A stretch of DNA of 64,000 bases from positions 16,144,356-16,208,355 of the forward strand of contig CM060470.1 of the NCBI GenBank assembly GCA_030544235.1, written 5' to 3'. The notes under the pieces were generated by a model that searched no databases, was not told the DNA's origin, and saw only the letters and a program-made list of their open reading frames with translations. Shown here piece by piece: positions 37,177-51,200 of the stretch. The position numbers and the translations under genes are program-made. Position 1 is the stretch's first letter. Every line of letters starts with the position of its first letter. This stretch comes from Lepturacanthus savala (taxonomy: Eukaryota; Chordata; Actinopteri; Scombriformes; Trichiuridae).

Positions 37177-40100
37177 TGATCCAGGCCTGTCTGTGTGTGG
37201 TTCTTCCACACACTACTGATGTGCCTAAATATAAAATTGCCAATATGTCTTGGTTCTCCTTTGTTTCTCATAGACTTCAATAGCAGCAGCAGATTGGCAA
37301 AGAAGATTTGGCAAATTTGATACGAATGCAACCCACATACTCATCTGTAGCGCTCATCCCACAGATGCATGTTCCTTACAAATTTATTAGGGAAATAAAC
37401 AGACTTTCCAACTGCATCAAATTTATTATGAAGAAGCACTGCTACATCAGAGAAACAATCTCCCAAACCCCAAATTTCTGGAACTTTTTCTTTGATGTTT
37501 ATGAAGATGTCCACAAAAAGGGACAGCGAGCGATTTCAATATCTTTGAGAGATCTGTTTTTCAGAAAAAAAAAATCTTTGAGTGTCTCTTCAATACAGCT
37601 AAAAAGAGCTTTTTTCCCCACCTATCACGGCAACTCAAAATATTTTCCATTCTTTGACCATCAAATATCAGACAAGAGAAATCATGGGAGTTATCTATGA
37701 TATCTATGTGCGTCTATGATAGCATCAATGGCTTTTTTTTTATGTCGGACTATAAAAACTGTAAACCTATTGATGCGGAATATCGGCGACCATGCAGCTT
37801 TCGTGCAATAATGGCGGTATTGGTGTGAGTCTTGTCGTCGGGGTTGCGGCTGATGGAATGTCCTCTATTTGGATGCGGGGAGGTGTTGGCTGTCTTCAGG
37901 GGACACATTTATATTCACAGCCATGTCCCAGTTTATGCACCCCCTGTAAAAACAACCATATGTTGCACTGGATGAGCCCCGTAAAAACGGAGCTCCTTAA
38001 CAAGTCCCCACACACACTCACCCACATACACACTCCTTGGATGGATAAAGGATTCCTCCACAAAAAGATGGAGCATCAGAACACAATCTCTCATGAACTG
38101 ACGTCCATCATAGTGGATGACGACCATGGCACAACCTTTTTGGTATTTTGGTGAGTGTACAGATGGCTGAACAGGCTGGAGCCTAGAACTTTCTGTGTCA
38201 CACTGGACAAGTCAGGCTTCGTCCACACAAACACTGGTATGTTGAAACCAAACTGCAAAAATCCACCTCAAACAATGTCATGCACATCCCAAAGCAGTAG
38301 GTGGCGATAGCACTTCTAACAGGAAGGCCATTTTAGCCAATCATAAAGCTAGTGGTCTCCATGGATACAACTTCCTGTTTACTGTCGCACAGTGTAACGT
38401 CAAACAATGTCGACAAAATATTGCGGTACATGTACTTTTTTTTTGCAGAAATCATGTTTATCAAAGACAAGAGTTGATCGGACAGTTGCAAGAGATTGAC
38501 TAGGAAGATGTATCTCTGAAAAGCATTTTAGAAAATGGGGACAAGTGAAGATGATTTTTCCGATGGATTATATAGTAAAATATAGTACAATAAAGTACTA
38601 GTCCTGCAGATGGCAGCAATGCAACTTTTTGGGACTGCAGCTGCCCAAAGATGAAGAAGAAGAAACTGCAGATTTTCCTATTCTCACATATGACCCTTGA
38701 AACTGAACTTTTGGAAGAAATTCACCCACAATCTCACATAAACATACATCCATACAACACAAATTCATGTATGAGATAATGTAGAGGATCATCTACATAT
38801 CGGATGATGTTGCTGAGCACACAAACACCGGTATACTGAAATCAAACCTTTTAGGCCCCCGGTTATAAAAAAAATTCCCATCCACACCACATGAAGCCGC
38901 TAAAAACACCTCAAATAATGTCATGCACATGTAAACACAGTAGGGGGCAATATCAATGAAGTATTAGTCCTTTAGATGGCAGCAATGCAACTTTTTGGAC
39001 GATGGCTGCCTCAAAACCCCAAAGAAGAAGAAGAAACAGTTTTCCCATCAACACACAACTGACCTTTTGAAAAAGTTCACCCTGGACTCCGGTTACAAAA
39101 AACAGGAGCCCACAGCTGCGGTTACGTGTGGATAAAAGGGCGAATCTGTGCAGGGAAACACACGGTTTCAGAAGTCCCCTTGATGGTGTGGACGGCCCCT
39201 CAGAGATGATGCTGAACTCCAGTCCTGAGCAAGAGGTTTCCAGCTTGTTTAAGTCAAATCCAAAACTCTTTATCAAAGCTTTTTAAGGACATCTTCTTAG
39301 AGCTTTTTTTGGGTCTCTTTGTGCTTGCTTTTTTATTTTCAGCTGGCCAGAGACGGCTTGTTTTGGGCGGTGATTATGCAGCGGCGACAGTGGGCATTAT
39401 GTTTCCACAGCCGGTCCATCTGAGGAGAATCCACGGCGGGGACTCTGTCCTACCATTTGATCCTCAGCGGTTCCTGGCATGACGCTGGCAGACTGTCACT
39501 GCATGTGCATGCAAGAGTGTGTGTGACGGGTGAACTTCAAAATGCACTTGTTACATTTTACTCAGCTTTTAAGCAAAATGCTTAATGGGAGTCCAGCCGT
39601 TGGGTCGACCCCCAGACAACAACAAAAAAAAAATAAGTGATTTGATAGAAGAAGAAAGAAAGAAGATAGAAATATCTCTCACTCCATGAGGTACTCGAGT
39701 CCTACATGGGAAACCACAACAATACATAACAGACTGTATCAACCTTGTTATTCACACAGCATCAAACAACAAGAAACTACATGAAAATGTCAGCTACTAA
39801 TGGAGGTTGTCTCTCATGTTTAGAACCAAATGACTTTTTTGTTTTCTATCTATTCCTGACTACATGACTGGATTTTTGTGGCTGGTATAAGCAACGCCGT
39901 AGAGCTCTAAATACTGTAAATCCAAAAGAAAAGGTCATTTGTAAAAAAAAAAGGAAAAGCACCATTTTGGAAAAAGAATGAGCTGTTTGTAATTTTAGAG
40001 CTTAACTTATTGAGATATACTACTGTTTGTAATACTGTTTGGGGTCACTTAGAAATGTCCTTATTTTTGAAAGAAAAGCACTGTTTTTTTCAATGAAGAT

Positions 40101-41758
40101 TACTTTAAACTAATCAGAAATACACTCTATACATTGCTATTGTAGTAAATGACTATTGTAGCTGCAAATGTTCAACATGGTTTTTGGTGCAATATCTACA
40201 TAGGTGTATAGAGGCCCATTTCCAGCAACTATCACTCCAATGGTACAGTGTGTCTGCCCATTGGATAATGGATAGTTAGAAAACCCGGTGACCCCAAACG
40301 GTAGTGGACCTCTACCTCTACCTGGTTAAGTCATATCTCGTTGGTCAGAGACATTAAATTTTGGTTTGACTGATATTGCCTAGAGTAAATAATAATTAAA
40401 TATTTTTTCTGAATATTTCTAAAAATGGACTTCTGCTTTTACAAATGAAATGTGCAGTTGACAAGATTGTCATAAAAGTGCAACAGAACAGCTGATCAAC
40501 ATGCCGTCATGTTGGCGTCTCCAGGGTCCTTATTAAGAGTCATTCAGACCACACAATCTTCTTACTTTTTGTGACCACACCCTCCAGCCTGATGATGTTG
40601 GGATGGTCAAACTGGCCCATGATGGATGCCTCGCGCAGGAAGTCCCGCCTCTGACGCTCCACATAGCCGCCTTTCAGTGTCTTTATAGCCACGGCGATCT
40701 CCTTCTTCCCTGGTGTTCTCAGGCGGCCGCTGCACACCTCGCCGAACTCTCCTGGAACACACACGCGCACACACACACAAACAGCAATGAGTCCATCAGC
40801 ACACTCAACACTTCCAGCATGGCCCCACGAAGAGCCACCTGGGGGCAGTGTTGCAGTTCACATCTACTCTCCAGCAATATTGCCTCTGATTGGCTCAACT
40901 TCATAAAAATTCTCTCTTTTCACCTTCTAAGAAAAAAAAAAAAGAGGGATCTATTCTTATACTTTCTTTTGTTCTCTAAACCTGTTAACAGCTTTGAAAT
41001 TCCTACTGGGTGAGGAGAGAAAATGACAGGGAGACAACGTGAAATGGAAATTATATGCTTCGAGGGAAAATAGATCATCTCATATGGCCCATTTAAAGCT
41101 ATTGTTACTCAAATTTACATGAAACGATCCGCCTCCACCTATACTGTAGGCATACTGGTGCAAATCTGTGAGATAGAAGAGGATAGTGTGTGTGTGTGTG
41201 TTTGATAGTGTATGTGTGTGTGTGTGTACGCACCTGCTCCGATCACCCTCTCAATGCGGATGCGGGATGGGTCGATCTCCTTGGTGAACTCATGAATGGC
41301 CTGTGTGGGGTCTTCATATGTATCAGGGTCCACATAGGTCTTTACCCCGGGGAAAGGGACTGTGGAAACAGAGGGAACAATTCAGGCACAATGAGCTGTG
41401 TGGGGGGGAAAAAGTACCAAAAAATAAAACAAAAGACAAGAATTTAATGAAAAAAATTCTAATATCAACCAGTTTGTGATGTGAAAATACCACACAGCTA
41501 TGAAAAAGAAATGTTTGAGGCTGATCTTTGGTTTATTTACAGAAACTTCCAGTTACGATAAACCAGCTGCACAGAAAACACCTCCTCCCACCAACTTTTA
41601 ACACCTCAATATCCTCCTGTCGTGTTTCAGAGGAAAAGGAAAAAAAGTAGGAATCTCTAGTTTCAATAGTGTTACATAACTTCAAAATGGAAATTTATAC
41701 ACTTTTTGGCTGTTGGTTATCTAATAAAACCGAACAAACACTAAACCATCCCTGTCCC

Positions 41759-41857
<99 letters not shown>

Positions 41858-42236
41858 TTATATAATACAATATAAATCATCTTACAGAACAAATCAAAAA
41901 ACACACCAAATACATGCTTGTTTAATATGTTAAAATGAATGTTCCCTTATTAGAGGCTGCAGCGTGGTAAAGTGGAGTGATGAAACAAGATGACTATTAG
42001 AGGGAGTAAAAAAATTCCTTTGAACTCCGCGTGTCATCGTTTGTGAATCAGAATCTTTCTTGTTACGGACCTTGTTAAAATTCAACTGGCACTTGGAACG
42101 TAAAGCACATTTACAGTTGTTAATTATCATTTATGTCAGCCTATATAAGGCATTATTGCCTCATAAGCCGTTTTGAAATTCAGCCGGTGCGCTGTTTACG
42201 CACTCCGTGGGTTAAAAACATGCACGCGCACACGCA

Positions 42237-42276
<40 letters not shown>

Positions 42277-45200
42277 CTGTCTTCTACTTTTCAGTAAAAA
42301 GACAGAGGAGTCTTTTAACCGGGGCGAGGCTTTAGCCCCTTACTTAAAGCAGGCATCTGCACCCTGCTGAAGTGTTCTTGAGCAAGTCAATAAATCCTTG
42401 ACAGACTGCTGCTGGGGGCTAGACACAAGCTGTTTCTCCTTTAGCGATCAATACAGAATCCGACAGCAGCAAAACCCCCCCAAAACTCTCCTCAAAGCTT
42501 CTGCTCCAACACCCCGACGCGCAGAACTGAGACTCGGGAGATAGAGGATTTTGGGGACAAATACTTTAAGATTGAACACACACCCGCTAATTTAATATAT
42601 ATCTTTTTTTCCCTTTCCTTGCCTTTTGTTACAGTGTGTTTCAGCTCCTCTAGCCTCAATCTAACTGTTCTCTGTGAAACTGCTTCACGTCTCTTTGTCC
42701 TCTACTCTCTCCCTTCTACCTTTCAATGAGGTTGCCCCCACCCTCCTTTCTTTCTCCTTTTTTTTTTTTCTTCTTACACCTGCTCGCAGTTTTCCCCCGG
42801 TCTTTGTCTTTCTACTCACTTTCAAACATCTTCCCATTTTCACCTCACAGCCCTCGTTTCAATTTGCGTGTTTTTTTTTTGGTTGTTTTTTTTTTTTTGT
42901 CGTGTCAGGAATGAAAAGTTGGGTGGTAAGTGACAGCGGAGGAGACAGATAAGTGCAGGGGTGCAGACGCAGACAGCTAAGAAGTGCCGCTATGTAACCA
43001 GATTAATAGAAAAAAAAAGAGGGAAAAAAACTTATGCGGAACATCAAATGAAACTAGAGTGCTAGAGGAAGAGGAAAGAAGAGGAGCGAGCGACGGAGAT
43101 GAAGGAGCATGATGGTTCGGTCTGCAGAGATGTTTCTTTTTCTGTATATTTGCCTGGCATACTAATTCTGAAAACTACTGTTTCACACTGTATTACATAT
43201 CACGGTGGATACTTTTTTTTCTGTGCTTTTTTCCCCTATCATCAATATGATGGGTTCTGTCCTTTCTGTGCAAATTCAAATGCACAGAAAAACATGGGAA
43301 ATGATCCATACAGCAGCACACTGTGTATGTTGAATGCAAAGTGAAGTCGGCTAGACCCTATAAAGCTTCTAACCGTATAGTGATTCTCATTTCTCGTTAA
43401 GGTCTTGCTTATTGGCAAAGACCTTGGGAAAAATGCAAAAAAAATATGAAAAAAAAAAAATACTGGCATTTCTCAGCAAATGGTTGGGCGTTCTGGCACA
43501 AGCAATAAAGTTAATGCTTGACATGGTGAAATGTGCCAGCACAATTTAGAACTTGATTCAATTTCAACTTCTTTAAACATCAACACCATTAATATGGAAA
43601 TTAACTAATGTTTCTCAGTCTTTTTAAATGTGTATGTTTTTTTAAAGATCAAAATCATGGTCAGAAAGTAATATCTTAAACTGAGTAGGCAGAGAACTTT
43701 ACCGTGTCCATTCTGATAACTGGTCCTCCTTTTGTCCTCTGAGGTCATCTTGGCCTTGATGTACCACTGACACCTGGAAAACACACAAATTGATGGACAG
43801 GAGGTAAAGGGATCTTCCTTTGAGGTGCAACAATAGTACTTTGTAAAAGTTTATTTTTTATTTTATCAGCACTCGTGTACAAATCTTCGGTATTTTTGTT
43901 AGCTAAACAACAGATTTGAGAGACTATGTTTTGCGTCTTCAATAAGACTAAATTTTGCAGCCATTGTGGTAACATGTGGTAAGTGAAGGATAACGGCACA
44001 AAGAATTTCCATTCACTTCCCAAGTTTTTCTTGATTCCTTTGCTTTACAGACATCAACATTAGTCAAAAAATCTCAAACATCACATACAGTTTAACTCTT
44101 TATGCTTGATGTTTATGATAAAGCCTGTAGGTGTGAGTGTGAACTGAAACTACTGAAATTATTCTTTTGTGACATGTTAATGTATAGAGTGAACGGAGCA
44201 CAAAGAACAAGTTTGGGGTCCCAGTACATACTGACCTGATTGGACAGTTTTGGCGACTGTCTTCATGCATCATCAGCATGTGAGAAAATCAAATTTTGGC
44301 GACTGACAGCGCTTTCATGCAGAACTTTAATCTTATGTGTATATGTACACATAATAATTCAGGAAAAAATAACTGATTATGAGTAGTATTAGTAGCATTA
44401 CACTACAAATTGACCACAATGTGAAATTGACAAGCAAGACCAGACAGTGATGAATAAGATGTGTCTTGCATGGAAATATTATGGGGACACACTTTTGCTT
44501 GTATGAAAACAGACGGTTACATTATAGCACCGTTGGTGTTATTATTCCAGCTGTGATTCTCCTGCTTTGACGTCTGCACTGAAAAGGCTCTACATCTGTG
44601 AAAAGAGTCTATTTCTGAGGAAATCAACACATCACAACTCTTTAATGGATTTAATTAACTGCCAAAATAATCTATGGACTCACACAATCACAAGATATTG
44701 TCATGCAAATGGGGTCGCCGTGGTTACCAATCATTTGCGATTAAATATAACGCTTATACAGATTGCATATTGCAGGAAGTCTTCCAGAATGGTTCACAAT
44801 CAGTGGATGAATTTAATAGGGTTAGGGCTCGTAATGACGGAATTAAGCATAGTTTAGTGATGATTAAAAAAAAAATAATAATAATATATTGTTCTGAAAT
44901 AACGTGATGTCACTTTTCTTACATTCGAAGAGAAAACCTCATGTTCAGGTGGTTTCTTCACAGCGTTGATTGACAGCTTTGACAAATTCCAAGGAACTGA
45001 TAGAGAGATGCTGCAGAGTTCCTCTAAATAGGACAGGTTAGGTGTGAAAACACCTCTACACAGCAGCTCACTCTTGGTCACAACCAGACCAGGTGTGACT
45101 GGAGCAACACAACTCCCAAAATACTGAACTCTTTTTATTGCGTGTGAATTGTACTTTTCATTTGTAAGAGAATAATAAGAAGAGACTAATAAGTAAAATA

Positions 45201-48200
45201 CTCTGCTGCTGATGTTACCCCAGGCAATACATTATCTACCTAAATTTGGTTTAAACAGCGAATTAACCAAAACGACTCCTACAGATCCACTTAGCTGTTG
45301 ATTGAGTTACTGATTGATTGATTACGGGAAATTTGATTGCCACAACAGCAAGAGATAAACATATGTATTATACACAATGTTTAGAGGTTGTACCATCCGC
45401 TGATGTAGTGTTGGAATGAGGAATTACACATTGACAATAACAGGGGTCACAGTTTTGTGTGGAAGGCTACAGGCTACAGGCTACAGAAAGGGAAAGTTAA
45501 ATACAGGACCTTGATAACTCTGCATGCACTGGCTCTGGAATTTCATAATTTTAGGGGCAAGGCCACTTCTGTGATTTCAATGTTTTTGAGGGCAGGTTAA
45601 ATGCCAGCAGCAAATAACTGAAATAACTGAACTTAATGGAAAGTTTAGTTGTCAGAATTTATGGAGCAATGTATTTCATCACACTAAGTTTTACAGAAAG
45701 AAGCAATTTCAAGGTAAAATGTGGGGCTTTAATTTTGAAATTCTCTAAAATGATATGGTAGAAATGCTTGATTTTGTGTTGGTATGCAGTCAACTTTTCT
45801 TTTTTTCTTGCAACCCGAAATCACACTGTGAAACTGCTGTGCTGCACTCCATGTGTAACACTAAAGAATTATTACATGCACAGATGCCATATGTTGTGGT
45901 TTCAACAACTTCACACTATAAAACACACTAGTTTGAAGAAAATGTTTGCACCTACCCTTACAGTAACAGTTTAATGAACTGAATATATTAATAAAAAAAA
46001 CAACGCAACAAACATGTAATGTAAAGGAATCTGTGTATCATTCATTCTTTCTATGAATTGGCAATCAAAAATCCAAAAATGAAAAGTGGCTGGTTATTTT
46101 GTTATATGTTAATTATTCTAACACAAAAAACAGACCACAGCAATTGACTTTAGTACAGGTTACGTGATTCCAACCATTTTCATTTTTTTTTGTGAGAATA
46201 ATAAACAAATACAAAATTACCAGTCACCTTTTCATGATTACCAATGGAAAATGAAAAGAACAAATGACACACAGATTTAAATATATAGGCATTTAAACAG
46301 CTCAATGGGAATATGATTTATTGGGGCCATATTCAGAAAGGCAGAACAATAAGAAGGAAGAAAAAACAAGCAAAGTAGAAACCAGGTGGTACACACATAT
46401 CTCCACCAGAAAAAGCTATTGCATATTCTAAAACTCCAGAGCAATGAATGCAATAAGAATTTGGCCTTGAATCAGTAGAGACAGTTCACCAGCCATTCAT
46501 TTCTGCAGCAAACCAACGCATAATGCACTGATAAATATTTCTGCAGAAACCATACACAGGAACACACAGATTTAGATTTTTTCAAAGGTAATGAACAGAA
46601 TAGGAGGTCTGAGTCAATGAGACATACATACTAAACCATTTCAAGGAACACACATTCTCCCAAACAGAATGACATGTTCTTTCCTCAACAATAGCAGTTT
46701 CTGTGCCCACAAAATGCAAAACCTCTCATCATCATGTGTATGAGTGTGTGCGTGTGTGCGAGCTCGTCATCTGGGCACTGAGAGACCAAGAGATAGTAAA
46801 TAACTGATAAAGAGCTCCTACCAAGGAAGGCTGAAAGAAAGGAGAAATTACATGAGAGCATCTAAATTCATTCAAATAGCATTCAATTACAGAAACCCAC
46901 TTAGAGCCAGAGTCCTGTTCATCACACAGTATGAGGTAAGACATTAAGTACAAATCAAAATGCATGAAAAAATACAAAGTTAAAGTCAAGTCAAACTTTA
47001 GTATAGGCCAAAATCACAAATCACAAAATCACCCCAATGGGCTTTACAGTTTGTACAACACAACAACCCTCGTCCTTAGACCCTCACATTGTACATAAGG
47101 GAAAAAAAAAACTTTAATGGAGAAAAAAAAAACTTAAACTCTTTAATAACTGGAAAAAGTTTAAGAAATATGTTATATTTATATCATATTATTCTTTGAT
47201 GAAAACAAAGACATTTTTTACATATATGGAATCCTATTGTAGAAAAAAAATATAACAGAATAACAGCCTTTTATATTGTCAAGGTCCTTTCATCTGTGGC
47301 TTTATTGTAAATGCCCTATAAATTAATTGGCATGGTGGATATAGACTTTTTTTCATGCGAGTTTACACCTTGTACATTTTTTGGATGGAACAGACAAGGT
47401 CTAGCTCCTTTTTGACACAACATTCTCTAAATAAATACCACAGTTTTTACCCTTGTAAAGAACGGGAGATTACTGACCTCAAAATTGATTGAGTGAAGTC
47501 TTAAAGTTTTAATATACCCCCCAAAGCCTTTGAATATACAAAATGTGACGTTTTTATGTTCTTTATTTTCTGGGAATAGCCCCCCATATCCCCCTCGCCA
47601 TAATATTTGACTTGCATGATGCCCCTATGTACGAGTGTGTGTTGGTTCCGGTGATCACATGTGAGCCTCGCTCTCTTTGAAGACTCCACATAATCCAGGT
47701 TGCCAGATTAGAGCAGGTGTCAGAAGGGCTACGAGCCGCGGGTTGCCAGGTTGGGCTCTGGCCGCGAGGGACGGTCTGTGGGATCCTGGACACCGATAGA
47801 CGGAGCAGATAACGTGGCGGGTGACACCGGCGGAGAGGCGGGAAAAGAAGGGGATTTGGAAAAGCTACCGTTGACCTCTGCTGATGGGGTCAAGCTGTTC
47901 ATTAAATAAATGGTGGCATGCGCCTTTATCAGCCTTTTCCAGTCCCGTCCTCTGATTCCCTTTATCTGCCTATCCCTCTGTCTCAGTGGCTTTCATGTTG
48001 AAAAGGGGGCTGCGCGCGCGAGACGCTGACACACGAGAAGGTTATCACGCGCAAAGACCTTGGCTTTGTCCGCAGCTCCGTGGCATGTTGGCCATTGTTA
48101 CAGCACGTATTCAAAATGCACACATATGCATGATCGCGTTGAGCTGACCCACACGCACCTCGGTAAAAACACCTTGCCCAGAGCCCTAATCAACCCCCCC

Positions 48201-51200
48201 CTCTTCCCCCGCCCTGACATCCCTCGCTGTCACCTCCCCATGGCCCATCTCGCTGCTGCAGGAGCGACAGAGGGCACAGAAGAAAGGGAGGATTGAAGTA
48301 AAGGATAGCGGCGATCCAAGGATACAACTTTTTCAGCTCGGCTATGTACGCGCCATGTACGTGCATGTTCTCTGCAATTTTAACAGGGACAAATTCCTCG
48401 TAGAGAAGGTCTCCTCGTATCGTCACTTCTGTCGCACGACCTTGCATTTGCAGCCTGAGAGATGCATGACTATGACTTCTCGGGCAGCAGGAGTACATTT
48501 GGAGTTTTTTTTTTTCTTTTTAAAAAAGTGAAAGAGTGAGAGAGTCCCTCCTACATGGGCCAGAAAGGTTACAGATGTAGCAGATTGCACTAAAGCAAAG
48601 AAACACTCTCAACTTCTGCTACTCCTGCTTTTAGCTGGATGCAGGTAGAAAAAAAAGAAAAGAAAAAATAAATAAATGTCCAAGAGTGCAGGGGAGGGAA
48701 ACATTTTGTCTCCATATTGGTTTAGATAAAGTGAGTGAAGGGCCACCACACGTTGGACGACTGAAATAACAAATGAAACACACAGGGATGAATTATATGA
48801 ATCTACATGGATTTGGTAGATATGACACATTGTTTTATAACAGGTGATTTTCCAGCCCAGAAGGCCTCCTTTTTATTTTTTTTTTAGCTGTGTATGTCAA
48901 TCTGCTGCTACAATGAAAAGATTACTCATTGTTTCCAGCAGATTCTGATTCTATTAGTAGTGGCAACATTTTTAAAAAATGTTGAAATGAATGGGACATT
49001 GTTTGAATGATTTAATGATATTGTTCAGCATCAAATCATTACGTTATTAAAAGAATATTGCTGATAACAACTGCTTCTAAAGCTTTTGATTTGAGTATTA
49101 TACAGCTCTTTGACGATTAATGAAATAATGACAGAAGCATGTATTTCAACAAAGCAAAATAAATAAATAATAAATACATTTATTTAGAATATTTTCAACC
49201 TTCCTGGTCATTTAACTATAGATTGCAGAGTTTACAAAGTGCATCTGCATGCACCATGAAGTCCCTTGCTTTAAAGTAGCTATGTGTAATACTCCAGGCC
49301 TGTATCCTAACTAGTAGGTAGCGGTGTGCTGTTGGTGTGGGGAGAGAGCGAGTCACAATACAGGCATGTAAGGTAACATTTAACGGCTGAATTTGACAAT
49401 CCATAACTAACATTGTCAATATCAATGTCTGTCTGACTAGTGGTAATTACATTTTGAAAAGTTGCATCTTTTATTTAAGAACAGCAACAGAATTGTGACT
49501 AGTTGAAAGGACATACAGAGATATCCAATTCAGTTTTGACTACAGACGCAACGGAATTACAGATATCTGCAATGACGTCACTGAAACGTCAATCAAATCA
49601 TCACACATCTTAAATGACGATTGTAGATATCGGTAATTCAGTTTTGAATAAGGCATAATGAAAATTATAGACAAAGCTTTGCTGCGGCTGCCAAAAGTGG
49701 GTGGGCGTTTCAGCAACATCACTTTGCCCGGTCAAAACTGTAATTCAAGATGTCTGTAATTATATTCTGACTAGGTGAAACAAAAGTTACAGATATCTCC
49801 CATTTCAGATATCTCCAATTAAAATTTTGTTTGAGAAAGCAACAACTTCATTTTGACAATGTCATATTTCCAGATATAGATATCGACACCATCATTTCGC
49901 CTGTTCCGAACTTAGTTTAAGATATCTGAAAAGAGACATGCAGATATCTTTAATTGTGGTGAATTAAAAAATACCTTGAACTGGAATTATGACTAGTCAG
50001 AATCAAATTGGAGACATCTCAAACTGGGAAAAGTACTATGAGTAATTCAGTTATAGATATCTGTAATTTACATAGCGGATATCTCAAAGTGAATTGTAGA
50101 TATCTGTGCTGACAAACTCCATACACATGAATGGCAAAATGACGTTATTCGTCCTAGGAAGATTGGAATTGTGGATATCTGAAATGTCAATTGTAGACAG
50201 GAAGGAATATAGTTGTGGATATTTCAAATGTTCTTTTTGACCAGGAAAAACTGAAAAGGGAAAAACTGACTGTTAAAATGCATTGCCATAGGTGTGCAGC
50301 TGTACGTCCGCCTGGCTGGATGCCAATCCGGTGGCACAGGTATTTATATTAAACAGATTAGCCCAACTTCCTCATTGACTCTGGTAAGATGTGGTCACAG
50401 CTGCTGCTGAAGGGTGTGACTGCCTGTTGCTCTGTCCGGTTGAGAAAGGAAAGTGAAATGAAATCAATGTAGGTAGTGAACCTCGCCTCTCAAGTGTGGA
50501 TGGCGTGATTGAATCTTTATTGACTTTTTTGTGGGTTGCTTTGTTTTCCTTTGAGGGTGTCGCGGGCCCTATTTTGCTTGTATGTATTCTAGTGCGAGAA
50601 CACTAAAAGCCTAAAGAGCTTTGTTTTACCTCTTAAATTTTGTGTTTGAGTCTTTTTTTTTTTAAATAAATAAGACACAACAAGCCCTCCTACACCCTGG
50701 GATCACAGCAAAGAAATAAGAAAAATACTGTAAATCTGGTCCTGAAAAAGGTGACAGACACGAAACCCAGTGACATCTGAACCTTTACAATAAATAATAA
50801 AGGCGTCCACATTGAAGTGGTGCACCTTGTCTGTCAAAGTAGCTGATGTCATATGGTAGCTTTGAAGATAAATGCTCTCTCTAGATTTATGAACATGCAC
50901 ATTTGTGCTGTGTCCATTACATTTGCCTTAAGTATATATATAAAATTTGAAATGTTTACCTCAGTTAATTCGGCTAACCTAACTCCATTAGTGCTCTAGT
51001 GTTAGTGTTATTGATTGACTTAAAAGGGGCCCCATTATGTAAAAAAAAGTGTCTTTTTAGTGTCTGTGTGAAATCAAACCCACCCACTCAATTGGTTTGG
51101 ATTTGACCTCCACTGTAATGTTGCCATTTGGAAAAGGCTCTAGTTTTGTCTGAATTTGATGTCACAACAGGAGTGGAAGTTAATCGTAACCACCTCTGGA

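Larger units (their letters stand above)
32174..40565 (-). other. 8.4-kb epha6 intron rich in repeats
   Basis: Contains (GT)n at 32711-32772, A-runs, a repeat-like block with GACCCATAGATACTGATCAG and GTGGTCTATGGGAAAAATG (about 33840-34380), and the inverted-repeat element 35656-35874 joined to (CA)n. Also present are (AT)n at 37128-37174, a partial tandem duplication (38215-39200) and the inverted-repeat element 40020-40307. No exon recognised. Confidence 0.6.
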
